NCBI GenBank assembly: GCA_036504075.1
Contig: DASXVX010000094.1
Span: 4,598-68,597 of the forward strand
Source of the DNA: DASXVX01 sp036504075
GTDB taxonomy: Bacteria; Bacillota; Sulfobacillia; Symbiobacteriales; Symbiobacteriaceae
DNA length: 64,000 nucleotides
Reading direction: 5' to 3'
The position numbers and the translations under genes were made by a program. This document shows positions 7,968 through 17,454 of this stretch, in pieces (within the stretch, counting starts at the first letter, position 1; each line of letters starts with the position of its first letter). The notes under the pieces are model-generated. The model was not told the origin of the DNA, did no database searches, and saw only the letters and a list, made by a program, of their open reading frames with translations.

Positions 7968-8915
7968 ATGCGCATTCTGGTAACCGGGGGTGCCGGATTT
8001 ATTGGCTCTAACCTGTGCGAGCGCCTGCTGAAGGACGGCCACGAGGTTGTCTGCTTGGACAACCTGTACACCGGTCGAAAGGAGAATATCGCCGAATTTG
8101 AAGGCAGCCCCCGGTTCGAGTTCATCCGGCACGACGTGCAGGAACCGATCAGGCTGGAAGTGGACCAGATTTATCACCTGGCCTGTCCTGCATCACCGCC
8201 TCACTATCAGCAAAACCCTATTTACACCCTGAAGACGTCCTTCCTCGGCACGTTGAACATGCTGGGGTTAGCCAAGCGGCTACGGGTGCCCATGCTGCTT
8301 GCTTCCACTTCGGAAGTGTACGGCGATCCGCTGGTCCACCCGCAGGTGGAGGAGTACTGGGGGAACGTGAACCCCATCGGCATCCGCAGTTGCTATGACG
8401 AGGGAAAGCGGGCGGCCGAGACGTTGGCTTCAGACTATCAGCGGTTCCACGGGGTGGATGCCCGGATTGTGCGGATTTTCAACACCTATGGACCGAAGAT
8501 GGACCCGAACGATGGCCGGGTGGTGAGCAACTTCATCTTGCAGGCGCTGCGCGGCGAGCCGCTGACGGTGTACGGAGCTGGTTCGCAGACTCGGAGCTTC
8601 TGCTACGTGGATGATATGGTGGAAGCGTTTGTGCGGGTGATGGCTGCATCGGAATGTCCCGGACCCATCAACCTTGGCAACCCGGGCGAATTTACCATGG
8701 TGGAACTGGCCCAGAAGGTGCTGGACATGACGGGCAGTGCGTCTCGGGTGATATACCGGGATCTTCCTCAGGACGATCCCACCAGGCGAAAGCCGGACAT
8801 TACCAAGGCCCGAAGAATTCTTGACTGGGAGCTTCGCGTGTCGCTGGATGAAGGACTCACGCGCACAATCCAGTACTTCCGGAGCCGAGTGATTGCCACC
8901 CAATCCCTTCGCTAG
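7968..8915 (+). CDS. uxs: UDP-glucuronate decarboxylase (UDP-xylose synthase)
   Basis: 315 residues, extended SDR fold. NAD motif ILVTGGAGFIGSNLCERLL; substrate-specific YHLACPASPPHYQQNP, which separates UXS from epimerases; catalytic Y-x-x-x-K in SCYDEGKRAAE; RIFNTYGP; VYGAGSQTRSFCYVDDMV. It converts UDP-glucuronate, made by the preceding gene, to UDP-xylose and CO2. This suggests that the polymer contains xylose, or uses xylose to prime or branch. ATG at 7968. Confidence 0.94.
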   Translation: MRILVTGGAGFIGSNLCERLLKDGHEVVCLDNLYTGRKENIAEFEGSPRFEFIRHDVQEPIRLEVDQIYHLACPASPPHYQQNPIYTLKTSFLGTLNMLGLAKRLRVPMLLASTSEVYGDPLVHPQVEEYWGNVNPIGIRSCYDEGKRAAETLASDYQRFHGVDARIVRIFNTYGPKMDPNDGRVVSNFILQALRGEPLTVYGAGSQTRSFCYVDDMVEAFVRVMAASECPGPINLGNPGEFTMVELAQKVLDMTGSASRVIYRDLPQDDPTRRKPDITKARRILDWELRVSLDEGLTRTIQYFRSRVIATQSLR

Positions 8916-8941
8916 ACCTACGCAAGTTGGGAGACGAGTTC

Positions 8942-10453
8942 GTGAAGGAAGGCGGCTCTTCACTCGGCAGAGCTACGTTAATCGCCTTGAAGTGGAGCTA
9001 CTTGGGTATCGTCGTCAAGCTGGTTCTACAACTCGGCATCCAGGTTGTACTTGCGCGTTTGCTGGGGCCGGAGCCGTTTGGCCAGATCGCCGTGGCCTGG
9101 ATGATCATCAGCCTGGTGGGACTGTTGGCTGATGCGGGCTTTGGGCCGGCGCTGGTTCAGCGTAAGGAACTCACCTGTCACGATATCCGCTATGGCTTTA
9201 CCGTCCAGACGACTCTCGGTATTGTCATGTCGTTGGCGGTCACTGCCGGTGCAGGACTCCTGGAGCGGTTCTGGAGCAGTCCCGGCTTGGCTCCGGTGAT
9301 CAGGGCGATTTCCCTTCTGTTCGTCCTTCAGGCTTTGGGACAGACGGCCACCAGCGTCCTGAAGCGCCAGATGGCTTTCAAGGAGATCCAGGTGGCTCAA
9401 GTTATTTCTTATGTAATCGCTTTCTGTTGTCTCGGCATTCCTGCCGCTTTCATGGGCTTGGGTGTCTGGAGCCTGGTGCTGGCACAACTGACCCAGGGTT
9501 TCCTGTACACCGTGCTGGTGTACATCCGAGTGAAGCATTCGTTATTCCCCACGTTCCGGCGCCCGGGATCGGGTCTGCTGCAATTTGGCTCCAAGGTTGT
9601 GGCCACCAACGTTTTCAACTGGGTCATCGGCAACGTTGATAACTTTATGGTCGGTCGGTCCTTTGGCGTGGCGATACTCGGTTTATACAGCCGGTCCTTC
9701 AACTTGGCCGGTCTCCTGGTTTCAAATGCGGTGACCGGCGTTCAGCAGGTACTGTTCCCGGCATACGCACTGATCCAGGACAGGCAGGAACAGCAACAAA
9801 GGATGTATCTGGCGTCGCTAAATATGAGCCTGCTGATCATGTTCCCGGTCTTTGGCGGGCTGGCCGCCGCGGCGCACACCGTCATTGCTATCCTGTACGG
9901 GACCAGGTGGTCCGGGGCGGCACCGATTCTAGTGCCACTCGCCCTCGCAATGCCGTTCAGCATTGTGGTCTCCCTTACCGGCCCGCTCGTCTGGGGTGTT
10001 GGCCGCGTGGAAAAAGAAATGTACGTCCAACTGTTCACTGCTGGGCTTTCAATATTGGTGCTGCTATGGCTTAGCCATATCTCGGCGGTGGCGGTCGGGT
10101 GGGGCGTTCTCGCCATTTACGTGCTGCGCGCCGGACTGATGACAGCAGTCGTCGTCAGGATAACGGGGCTTGCCTGGTCAGACCTGGAGCGCTCCTACCG
10201 CGGCGCCGTCGCGACTTTTATGGCCGTCACACTGGTGATCTTGGGGTGTGAACGGGGACTCGCTTTGGCACATTTGCCCATGATTGCCCGCTTGGCCACC
10301 GATGTTGCCTGTGGTCTGGCCGTCAGCTTGGGGGTGTTGTTCGGCTGGCCGCAATGGGTGCTGACAGAGGGCGTGCGGAACAGCATCGCACATGCGGTGA
10401 ACAGGGTTCCCGCCCCGATGAGACCACTTGTCCGGCGCCTCGGGGCTTCGTGA
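8942..10453 (+). CDS. Wzx-like polysaccharide flippase (MOP/lipopolysaccharide exporter family)
   Basis: About 503 residues and 12-14 predicted TM helices, e.g. YLGIVVKLVLQLGIQVVLARLLGP near the start. The segment ARLLGPEPFGQIAVAWMIISL is typical of the PST/MviN-like exporter group. It should flip the undecaprenyl-linked repeat unit across the membrane. Start: the GTG at 8942 has GGGAG eight bases upstream. A TTG at 8927 in the same frame would place that site inside the gene. Downstream of uxs by 26 bases, in the same operon. Confidence 0.9.
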   Translation: MKEGGSSLGRATLIALKWSYLGIVVKLVLQLGIQVVLARLLGPEPFGQIAVAWMIISLVGLLADAGFGPALVQRKELTCHDIRYGFTVQTTLGIVMSLAVTAGAGLLERFWSSPGLAPVIRAISLLFVLQALGQTATSVLKRQMAFKEIQVAQVISYVIAFCCLGIPAAFMGLGVWSLVLAQLTQGFLYTVLVYIRVKHSLFPTFRRPGSGLLQFGSKVVATNVFNWVIGNVDNFMVGRSFGVAILGLYSRSFNLAGLLVSNAVTGVQQVLFPAYALIQDRQEQQQRMYLASLNMSLLIMFPVFGGLAAAAHTVIAILYGTRWSGAAPILVPLALAMPFSIVVSLTGPLVWGVGRVEKEMYVQLFTAGLSILVLLWLSHISAVAVGWGVLAIYVLRAGLMTAVVVRITGLAWSDLERSYRGAVATFMAVTLVILGCERGLALAHLPMIARLATDVACGLAVSLGVLFGWPQWVLTEGVRNSIAHAVNRVPAPMRPLVRRLGAS

Positions 10454-10531
10454 AGCGAATCCAGCGTGAGAGTGCTCCGGAAGGACGATCGTGAATGCAT
10501 ACGTGCGGTAGATACCAAGGGGGAACACCTG

Positions 10532-11755
10532 ATGCCCGGAGAATGCATGCGCGTCGGTCTGACCGGGCCCTTTGAGATCGCACCGTTATTGCCACACTTG
10601 GATGCTGCTGAACTTGCTAACCGGCCCGTGCCCCATGGTCTAGGCGGGACACCTCTTGTTAACCTGACCCTGGAATTGCTGCGGCGCGGCCTTTACGTTT
10701 CCGTGTTTACTCTGGACCCCTCGGTGGACAGAGAGGTAATCCTGCAGGGTCCCAGGCTCCGAATATGTGTAGGACCCTACAGGCACGAGAGGCGTGGCCG
10801 GGATTTTTTCAAAGTAGAACGGGACTATTTGTTGCAGGCCATCAAGCGGGAACGTCCGGACCTCATCCACGCACACTGGACCTATGAATTTGCACTGGCT
10901 GCTATTGAGAGTGGTCTGCCTCATCTGATCACAGCACATGACGCTCCGTTTCAAATTCTGCGGTATGATTTCACGCCGTACCGCTTCATTCGAACCCTGA
11001 TGGCGATTTCGGTCCTTCATAGGGCGCAGGCACTTACAGCGGTATCACCCCATGTGGCGGAGCATCTTGGCCGTTTCTTCAGGTATCGCCGCCGCATTTC
11101 GGTTGTGCCAAACGGGCTGTGGCAGGACCTTTTCGAACGTCATGCAGAACGCCCACGGTTGGCAGTCACAGGACAGGTTACATTTGCCACCGTGCTCAAT
11201 GGCTGGGGACATCTCAAGAACGCGGAGACGGCGATCCGAGCTTTTGCGATCGTAAGGGCCCAAATGCCATCGGCCAGAATGCTCATGTTCGGAAAAGGCT
11301 ACGGCGTCGGGGAAGTGGCCCAAATGTGGGCCAGGCAGAAGGGGCTAGACGCCAGCATCGAGTTTCGGGGCGCCCAGCCGTACGAAAGTATGCTTGAGCA
11401 GCTTGCTACGGAAGTCGATGTTCTCGTTCATCCGTCTCGTGAGGAGTCCTTCTGTATGGTGATTGCGGAAGCAATGGCTCTTCGGGTTCCCGTAGTGGCC
11501 GGCTCCCGAAGTGGTGCTGTGCCCTGGATTTTGGACCAGGGTACGGCAGGATTGCTGGTTGATGTACGGTCTCAAGCGCAAGTGGCCAGAGAGATGGTTG
11601 CTTTGGGTCGTGACCCTGAGTACCGACGTCGAGTGGCGACAGTCGGATGGGAATTGGCCAGTCAACGCTACACGATGGGATTGGTAGCGGATCAGTATGT
11701 CCGGTGTTATCAAGAGATCCTGCAAACGCACGCACATGGGGAGTCGGTTGGGTAG
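10532..11755 (+). CDS. Glycosyltransferase family 4 (GT-B)
   Basis: 407 residues from ATG 10532, chosen because AAGGGGG (10517-10523) is eight bases upstream; a GTG at 10466 has no such site. Features: glycine-rich N-terminal donor loop with VPHGLGGTPLVNLTLELLRRG; PDLIHAHWTYEFALAA; VVPNGLWQ; and the E-x7-E signature in SREESFCMVIAEAMALRVPVV. It transfers a sugar from a nucleotide donor to the lipid-linked EPS intermediate in the cytoplasm. Sugar specificity cannot be read from sequence. Confidence 0.88.
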   Translation: MPGECMRVGLTGPFEIAPLLPHLDAAELANRPVPHGLGGTPLVNLTLELLRRGLYVSVFTLDPSVDREVILQGPRLRICVGPYRHERRGRDFFKVERDYLLQAIKRERPDLIHAHWTYEFALAAIESGLPHLITAHDAPFQILRYDFTPYRFIRTLMAISVLHRAQALTAVSPHVAEHLGRFFRYRRRISVVPNGLWQDLFERHAERPRLAVTGQVTFATVLNGWGHLKNAETAIRAFAIVRAQMPSARMLMFGKGYGVGEVAQMWARQKGLDASIEFRGAQPYESMLEQLATEVDVLVHPSREESFCMVIAEAMALRVPVVAGSRSGAVPWILDQGTAGLLVDVRSQAQVAREMVALGRDPEYRRRVATVGWELASQRYTMGLVADQYVRCYQEILQTHAHGESVG

Positions 11756-11787
11756 GAGAAGTTCGTCGGTGCAAAGGTGGGAGTCGC

Positions 11788-12912
11788 CTGACAGTCAAGG
11801 TCCTTCATATTTTAAACGAACTGAACCCTTCGGGGGCAGAAGTAATGTTGCGGTGTGCTGCCGACCAGTGGGCAGAATTGGGACTTGGCAGCGTGATCCT
11901 GAGCACGGGAGCGCAGCCAGGCCCATATGCTTCCCACCTCCGTGCGGCAGGTTACAGGGTTGAGCACATCCCCTACGCGCCTTCGGTCCGGTTTTTCCGG
12001 GCCGTCCAGCAGTTTGTTGTCGCCGGCCAGTACCATGTGGTCCATCTTCATGCCGAGCGGGCTAACTTATGGTTGTCCCTGGCGGTCCGGTCCGCCGGGG
12101 TCTCGCACATCGTGCGCACCATTCACAGCGTATTTCCCTTCAGCGGGCTGCTCCGACTGAGGCGGAGAATGCAGCGCTGGGTTCTCCGCCGGCTCCTTGG
12201 GGTCCAGATGATCAGCATCAGCCCTTCGGTGCAAGAGAACGAAGCAAAGCGCTTCCAGAATTTCACGCCGGTCATTCCGAACTGGTACGATAGCCACCGT
12301 TTCGTACCGCCGACCCCTCGGGAGCGTGAAGAGGCGCGGAGCCAGTTGGGGATTGACCCGCACAGCTTCGTAATCATCTCGGTAGGCAACTGCTCACCCA
12401 TCAAGAACCACCTATCCATCATTGAGGCCCTGACATTAGTTCCCGACTCTGTGCCGGTTTTGTACCTTCACGTGGGGCGGGAGGAGACAAACAATCCTGA
12501 ACGCCGACTTGCCGTTGCACGGGCTGTTTCCCCCCGCGTCCGCTTTTTCGGGATGGTCGACGATATTCTGCCATACCTGCACGCTGCCGATGCGTTTATC
12601 ATGCCATCCACGCATGAAGGTTTCGGTGTAGCAGCGGTAGAGGCCATGGGGGCAGGACTGCCGGTCATTCTGTCCCGCGTTCCGGGGCTACGAGATTTTG
12701 AGGGGTTAGAAGCCCCAATTACGTGGGTGGAGCCCACCGCCGAGTCCATCGCGGGAACCGTGGCCGCCCTGTTCAAGGTTGGCCCTGAGAAGAGGCTCAA
12801 CCTTGGTCTCAACCTGAGTCATGCGGTGGGTCGATACTACGGAATCGAGCAGCGATGTAAAAGCTATGCTGCTCTATACACTGACCGCGATGTGGGGGCG
12901 TATTCTCACTGA
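11788..12912 (+). CDS. Glycosyltransferase family 4, probable CTG start
   Basis: About 374 residues. N-terminus VKVLHILNELNPSGAEVML is the usual GT4 opening; later STHEGFGVAAVEAMGAGLPVI gives the E-x7-E donor-binding motif, with VIPNWYDSHRF between. Start: no ATG, GTG or TTG lies in frame between the upstream stop (11755) and the conserved N-terminus. The next standard start upstream (11647) would overlap the preceding gene by over 100 bases. A CTG at 11788 sits a few bases after AGGTGGGAG (11775-11783) and is the best candidate. It acts in EPS repeat-unit assembly. Confidence 0.85.
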   Translation: MTVKVLHILNELNPSGAEVMLRCAADQWAELGLGSVILSTGAQPGPYASHLRAAGYRVEHIPYAPSVRFFRAVQQFVVAGQYHVVHLHAERANLWLSLAVRSAGVSHIVRTIHSVFPFSGLLRLRRRMQRWVLRRLLGVQMISISPSVQENEAKRFQNFTPVIPNWYDSHRFVPPTPREREEARSQLGIDPHSFVIISVGNCSPIKNHLSIIEALTLVPDSVPVLYLHVGREETNNPERRLAVARAVSPRVRFFGMVDDILPYLHAADAFIMPSTHEGFGVAAVEAMGAGLPVILSRVPGLRDFEGLEAPITWVEPTAESIAGTVAALFKVGPEKRLNLGLNLSHAVGRYYGIEQRCKSYAALYTDRDVGAYSH

Positions 12913-12944
12913 ATCTATTCATAACGATCTCAGTTTCAAGCGTT

Positions 12945-14273
12945 TTGTCTATATTATTGGCTGTGCTCAGTTTATTCATCCTGCAGCAACCTCACAAACG
13001 CATGTGGGGAATGCTGATATGGATATTGGGCTTGGGGCCCGCACTGGCTGAAATGGCCGGGCAGCGAACCCAGATCAACCCCGATCTCCTGCTTGAAGAT
13101 GCGATACAATCACCCGCCGCAGTATTAATCTCAAGGGTTATGACTACTTCATTAGTATATTTGCTCGTGCTGTGCCTCATGTGGCGCCTCAAGACGCGGG
13201 CGAGTATTCCCAGGAAAGGTGCCGCACTCGCCCTGGTGGCGCTGGGCTCAATGTTGGGTCCGATTCTTTCTGCGGCCTTCGGAGCGCAACCAAATTTCCA
13301 TTTAAATCTCCTCTATATGCCTCTGACGATTCTTCTTGCGTGGCTCCTTCCAGCCGTCCCGGTCAAGTGGTTTGTGGCGCAAGTGAAACGGGTGGTCGGA
13401 ATCTTCCTCTATGGCAGCTTAGTTTCAGCGGTAGTTGCACCGGCGTGGGCAACATCGCCGTACGCAAGCATCTTGCCGGGAGTGAGTTTTCGCCTTCATG
13501 GGCTGGCCCCGCAAGCGAATTTCTTGGGGCCTATGGCGGTTCTGTACCTTATCCTCGGTTGGGCGGATGACCGCCCCAATTCCTTAGGTTGGTTTCACCG
13601 AAGCATCGCTGTATTAGTCTTAATCTTGTCTCAATCAAAGACGGCCTGGGTTATTGCGCTGGCTGTATATGCTTTGCAGCCTTGGCGCAACAGCATGACC
13701 CTATCTAAGGTAATTACGGCATTCAGGCTCCTTACGATTTCGGTAGCAGCGACCCTGATGTATGGATTTTCGGGTGAGATCGCAGCATTGAACCAATTCG
13801 GCTCCCTTGAGACTCTTTCAGGCCGCACACGGATTTGGGCCGATACCATGCTTATTTGGAAACGGTTTCCATGGTTTGGCTACGGCCCCGACTTGTGGAG
13901 TGTGGATCAGCGGCTTGCATTTGGCGGGATCGCCTACGTTTGGGTTGGACAGGCCCACAATCAGTTCCTCCAGACCCTTGCTGAAACGGGGCTAATCGGT
14001 ATGTCCCTGTTCGTATTTTACGTTCTATGCCTTATTATTCATGCAGCGAAGACTAGGATATCAACAAACGGAGTATCGGCTGGTCTTGTTGTCATGATGT
14101 TGCTGAGAAGTCTTACGGAGACGCCTTTCCGGATCTACGGTGTTAACGGTGCGATGTTCATGCACCTGGTCGTCTTTGCCGTACTCCTCTTGTCCGCACA
14201 GCAGTCCGTCGAGACTCCGAGCAGATGGATGGACCGTGACACGGCAAGCATGTACGTGGAAGCTCACGGATAG
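12945..14273 (+). CDS. Wzy-like O-antigen ligase/polymerase family membrane protein
   Basis: About 442 residues, mostly hydrophobic helices, with the O-antigen ligase (Wzy_C) hallmark loop. This includes ETLSGRTRIWADTMLIWKRF, FGYGPDLWSV and GQAHNQFLQTLAETGLIGM; the last contains the H-N-x-F/Y motif of WaaL/Wzy proteins. It probably polymerises flipped EPS repeat units on the outer face. The start is unclear. TTG 12945 lacks a ribosome site. A CTG at 12909, overlapping the previous stop, follows GTGGGGG and would complete the first TM helix. Upstream DNA is also noticeably more AT-rich than its neighbours. Confidence 0.85.
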   Translation: MSILLAVLSLFILQQPHKRMWGMLIWILGLGPALAEMAGQRTQINPDLLLEDAIQSPAAVLISRVMTTSLVYLLVLCLMWRLKTRASIPRKGAALALVALGSMLGPILSAAFGAQPNFHLNLLYMPLTILLAWLLPAVPVKWFVAQVKRVVGIFLYGSLVSAVVAPAWATSPYASILPGVSFRLHGLAPQANFLGPMAVLYLILGWADDRPNSLGWFHRSIAVLVLILSQSKTAWVIALAVYALQPWRNSMTLSKVITAFRLLTISVAATLMYGFSGEIAALNQFGSLETLSGRTRIWADTMLIWKRFPWFGYGPDLWSVDQRLAFGGIAYVWVGQAHNQFLQTLAETGLIGMSLFVFYVLCLIIHAAKTRISTNGVSAGLVVMMLLRSLTETPFRIYGVNGAMFMHLVVFAVLLLSAQQSVETPSRWMDRDTASMYVEAHG

Positions 14274-14302
14274 GTGGCAGACACTTTGGGAGGAGGACGT
14301 GC

Positions 14303-15427
14303 ATGCATACACGATACTATGTCCTGGACGGGCTAAGAGGATATGCAGCTGTGATGGTGTTCTTCTCGCACGCCCTCGGCATGCTGCCGCCGGCCCAAAT
14401 CCCGTTCTATCTCAGGAACTCGGTTCTGCATTTTCTCTGGGACGGATCTGCAGCAGTTGACCTCTTTTTTGTCCTGAGCGGCTTTTGTCTGGCCCTGCCC
14501 TATCTCGACGTGATTCCCCGAAAGCTTGACTATGCGGAGTTCAGTATCCGCCGCGGCTTCCGCATCTACCCGACCTATGTGGCTGGTCTTCTTCTAGCCT
14601 TGGTGCTCCGTTTTTGGGTCTTCGATCCCGCCGGACTGCAGACGCTCAGCGAGTGGGTAAGGGGGCTCTGGGTGCAAACGCCGACGTTTAAGGACCTGGC
14701 GAAGCACTTGCTGTTTGTTTGGCCGTCCTTTGACACCCACAAGATCGACCCGGTCATTTGGTCATTGGTGATCGAAATGCGGATTTCGCTCGCCTTTCCC
14801 CTGGCGGTCTGGGCGCTCAAGCGCTGGAACTCATGGCAAGCCTCATTAGCGATTTTGGGGCTCTCGTTCATGCCGATGATTTTCGTCCAGACATTCATGT
14901 ATCTACCTCTTTTCGTACTGGGCGGTGTTCTGGCCCTCCATCGCCGGGCAATGGTGGCGTGGGTTCAAGCTAGAACCGAGGCTCAGGTGGCCGGGCTGGG
15001 ACTAATCGCTCTCGCTCTTTATGCTTGCCAATTTGCTGTCCCTGGGTGGCGGCCAGACCCGAACGCCTTGTCGACCCATTTCATGATCGGCGCCGGGAGC
15101 GGGATGATCATCATACTATCCTTGGGGCGTCCGCGATTCCACCGGTTGATGTCTTGCGGCCTCTCTCGGTTCCTTGGCGGACTGTCCTATAGCTTTTATC
15201 TCTTGCATCTTCCAATTCTGCTGACAGTATCGTCCCGCGTATTCGCTATGACTCATTCGCTGGTACTTGCATGGAGCGCTTCGATGGTTGCGGCCCTCGG
15301 TACGGCTTACCTATCACAGAAATGGCTGGAGGAACCTACCAATAGCCTTGGCCGGTGGGTCGCTGGAGGTCTGCCAACCTGGCTGCGAAATCGTAGACAA
15401 GCAACATTTGCGGCGCGTAGGGGGTAG
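14303..15427 (+). CDS. Acyltransferase 3 family membrane protein (OafA/WecH-like)
   Basis: 374 residues with about ten TM helices. Start YYVLDGLRGYAAVMVFFSH contains the family's LDGLRG...H motif; AVDLFFVLSGFCLALP is the second conserved block; the C-terminal FLGGLSYSFYLLHLPIL is also typical. It O-acylates extracytoplasmic sugars using cytoplasmic acyl-CoA, so it probably acetylates the EPS. Excellent ribosome site GGGAGGAGG at 14289-14296. Its stop lies 4 bases from the next start. Confidence 0.92.
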   Translation: MHTRYYVLDGLRGYAAVMVFFSHALGMLPPAQIPFYLRNSVLHFLWDGSAAVDLFFVLSGFCLALPYLDVIPRKLDYAEFSIRRGFRIYPTYVAGLLLALVLRFWVFDPAGLQTLSEWVRGLWVQTPTFKDLAKHLLFVWPSFDTHKIDPVIWSLVIEMRISLAFPLAVWALKRWNSWQASLAILGLSFMPMIFVQTFMYLPLFVLGGVLALHRRAMVAWVQARTEAQVAGLGLIALALYACQFAVPGWRPDPNALSTHFMIGAGSGMIIILSLGRPRFHRLMSCGLSRFLGGLSYSFYLLHLPILLTVSSRVFAMTHSLVLAWSASMVAALGTAYLSQKWLEEPTNSLGRWVAGGLPTWLRNRRQATFAARRG

Positions 15428-15431
15428 CACA

Positions 15432-16307
15432 GTGCCGACCATCGCTGTGTTAATGGCCTGTTTCAACCGCAGGCAAAAGACCCTGGACTGCCTGGAACGT
15501 CTTCGGGGCCAGGAGTTGCCTTCAGGAACGACTCTTCAGATCTTCCTATTCGACGACGGCAGTACGGACGGTACCGCTGAAACGGTCCAGCAGCAATATC
15601 CGGGGGTGCATTTGCTGCACGGCACAGGGTCCGCCTATTGGAGCGGCGGGATGCGGGCCGCCTATTCGGCTGCCGAGCCCCAGGCCTTCGACTACTATCT
15701 TTGGGTCAACGACGACTCTCGGTTGGAGGAGCACGGGGTAATCGGCCTCCTGAAGACGCATTACGAATTAAGAGCCCGTGGCCAGGAACGGTCAATCGTG
15801 GTCGGTTCCATGTGTGACCCGACCACTCTGAAGCCGACTTATGGGGGCCTCCACCGGGTGCGCCAACGGGGACGGACTTGGCTTCGCCTCGTTGAGCCGT
15901 CCCAGGATCCGCTCCCCTGTGATACGTTCAACGGGAATTGTGTGCTGGTCCCTGCTTCGGTCGCCCAGATGCTGGGCAACCTGAACGGAACCTATACGCA
16001 CGGAATGTCGGATTACGATTACGGGTTGCGGGCGAAAGCACTAGAAATAGGCTGCTGGGTGGCGCCAGGTTTTGCAGGGACATGCAGCCGCAATTCGTCC
16101 GCGGGTACCTGGCGTGATGGGTCCCTGCCGTTCCGGAAACGCTGGGCATGCCTGGTTGGCCCAAAGGGTTTGCCGCCTCGGGAGTGGCTGTATTTCTGCC
16201 GGCATCACATGGGGGCCTTGTGGCCGCTTGTGTTCGTGTCCCCCTACATGAAATGTATCCTATCCGGGGTGGTCAACGCACATTCATGCTCGGCCGTTGG
16301 AGGGTAG
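15432..16307 (+). CDS. Glycosyltransferase family 2 (rhamnosyltransferase-like, GT-A)
   Basis: 291 residues from GTG 15432 (site GTAGGGGG, 15417-15424); the frame is open upstream inside the acyltransferase gene, but the protein clearly begins at PTIAVLMACFNRRQKTL. GT-A motifs: FLFDDGSTDGTAE and YYLWVNDDSRLEE, the D-x-D-like metal site being NDD. Rhamnosyltransferase-like features include YTHGMSDYDYGLRAKALE. It probably adds one residue of the EPS repeat unit. The donor is not identifiable; no dTDP-rhamnose genes are in the window. Confidence 0.88.
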   Translation: MPTIAVLMACFNRRQKTLDCLERLRGQELPSGTTLQIFLFDDGSTDGTAETVQQQYPGVHLLHGTGSAYWSGGMRAAYSAAEPQAFDYYLWVNDDSRLEEHGVIGLLKTHYELRARGQERSIVVGSMCDPTTLKPTYGGLHRVRQRGRTWLRLVEPSQDPLPCDTFNGNCVLVPASVAQMLGNLNGTYTHGMSDYDYGLRAKALEIGCWVAPGFAGTCSRNSSAGTWRDGSLPFRKRWACLVGPKGLPPREWLYFCRHHMGALWPLVFVSPYMKCILSGVVNAHSCSAVGG

Positions 16308-16310
16308 CCC

Positions 16311-17444
16311 ATGCCAAGAGCCCGTGTCGCAGTAGTATATAAATCACTTCCGCAATACCGCCGCCGCTTTTTTGAACTGCTGCGGGAACGTTTGGCCAGG
16401 GACAATATTGAATTCGAACTGATTTACGGACAGGCCGGTGCTCGGGATGCGTCCAAGAAAGACCTTGTAGATCTGCCGTGGGCCACACGGATCCAGAATC
16501 GCATTGTACGGGTGGGCGCCAGGGACATCTACTGGCAGCCGTGTCTTCGACAAGTTCAGGGAGCAGACCTCGTCATCCTTGAGCAGGCCAGCAAACTGCT
16601 GGTCAATTATGTCCTGCTGGCCCAGCAACTCCTGGGGCTCAGAAAGGTCGCATTTTGGGGGCACGGAAAGAACTTTCAATCCGGTACAGCCAGCCCGCTG
16701 GGTGAATGGATCAAGCGGTGGGTGTCGCGTACCCCGCGCTGGTGGTTTGTCTACAACGAACTCAGCGCTGGCGTGGTCAGGAGCTTGGGTTATCCCCCTG
16801 GCCGGATCACGCCCGTGCAGAACGCCATTGACACTCGAGAACTGGTGACGGTTGCCGGGAACTTGAAAGCTGAGGACCTGGAGGCCTTGCGCACGCAACT
16901 CGCCATAAGGGGTCACAACGTCGCCGTGTACTGTGGCGGAATGTACCGGGAGAAGTGCCTTGACTTCTTGCTCGAGGCAAGCATTATGGTTCGGGCCCTC
17001 GTGCCGGATTTCGAGCTGGTGCTGATTGGCGCGGGGCCGGAGCAATCCAAGGTTGAAGAAGCAATGCGGACCTATAATTGGATTCACTATGTGGGACCCA
17101 AGTTTGACACAACCAGAGTTCCCTACTTTGGTCTGGCCAAATTGTGCCTGATGCCCGGACTGGTGGGGCTCGGTATATTAGACTCTTTTGCACTTGGGAC
17201 GCCTCTGGTGACTACGGATGTGGATTTCCACAGTCCCGAGATAGATTACCTGATACAGGATCAGAACGGTGTCATGACGCCCCACGATCCTGAAGTGTAC
17301 GCTGAGGAAGTGGCAGCACTGCTCCGGGATGAAAGCCGGCGTGCACGTCTGGTAGCCGGGTGCCGGCAGGCATCCCAGAAGTACACCGTCGAGGAAATGG
17401 TGGAGCGGTTTGCCCTTGGAGTCATACAGGCGTTGACTGAGTAG
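16311..17444 (+). CDS. Glycosyltransferase family 4-like protein
   Basis: 377 residues. VAVVYKSLPQYRRRFFELLRERL is the N-terminal donor-fold start; GHGKNFQ; the PVQNAIDTREL linker; AVYCGGMYREKCLDFLLEA; VLIGAGPEQSKVEEAM; near the C-terminus, GLGILDSFALGTPLVTTD replaces the usual E-x7-E stretch. It belongs to the GT4/fucosyl- or mannosyltransferase group of EPS loci. Starts 3 bases after the previous stop with GGAGGG six bases upstream. Confidence 0.85.
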   Translation: MPRARVAVVYKSLPQYRRRFFELLRERLARDNIEFELIYGQAGARDASKKDLVDLPWATRIQNRIVRVGARDIYWQPCLRQVQGADLVILEQASKLLVNYVLLAQQLLGLRKVAFWGHGKNFQSGTASPLGEWIKRWVSRTPRWWFVYNELSAGVVRSLGYPPGRITPVQNAIDTRELVTVAGNLKAEDLEALRTQLAIRGHNVAVYCGGMYREKCLDFLLEASIMVRALVPDFELVLIGAGPEQSKVEEAMRTYNWIHYVGPKFDTTRVPYFGLAKLCLMPGLVGLGILDSFALGTPLVTTDVDFHSPEIDYLIQDQNGVMTPHDPEVYAEEVAALLRDESRRARLVAGCRQASQKYTVEEMVERFALGVIQALTE

Positions 17445-17454
17445 GTGGTGGAGC

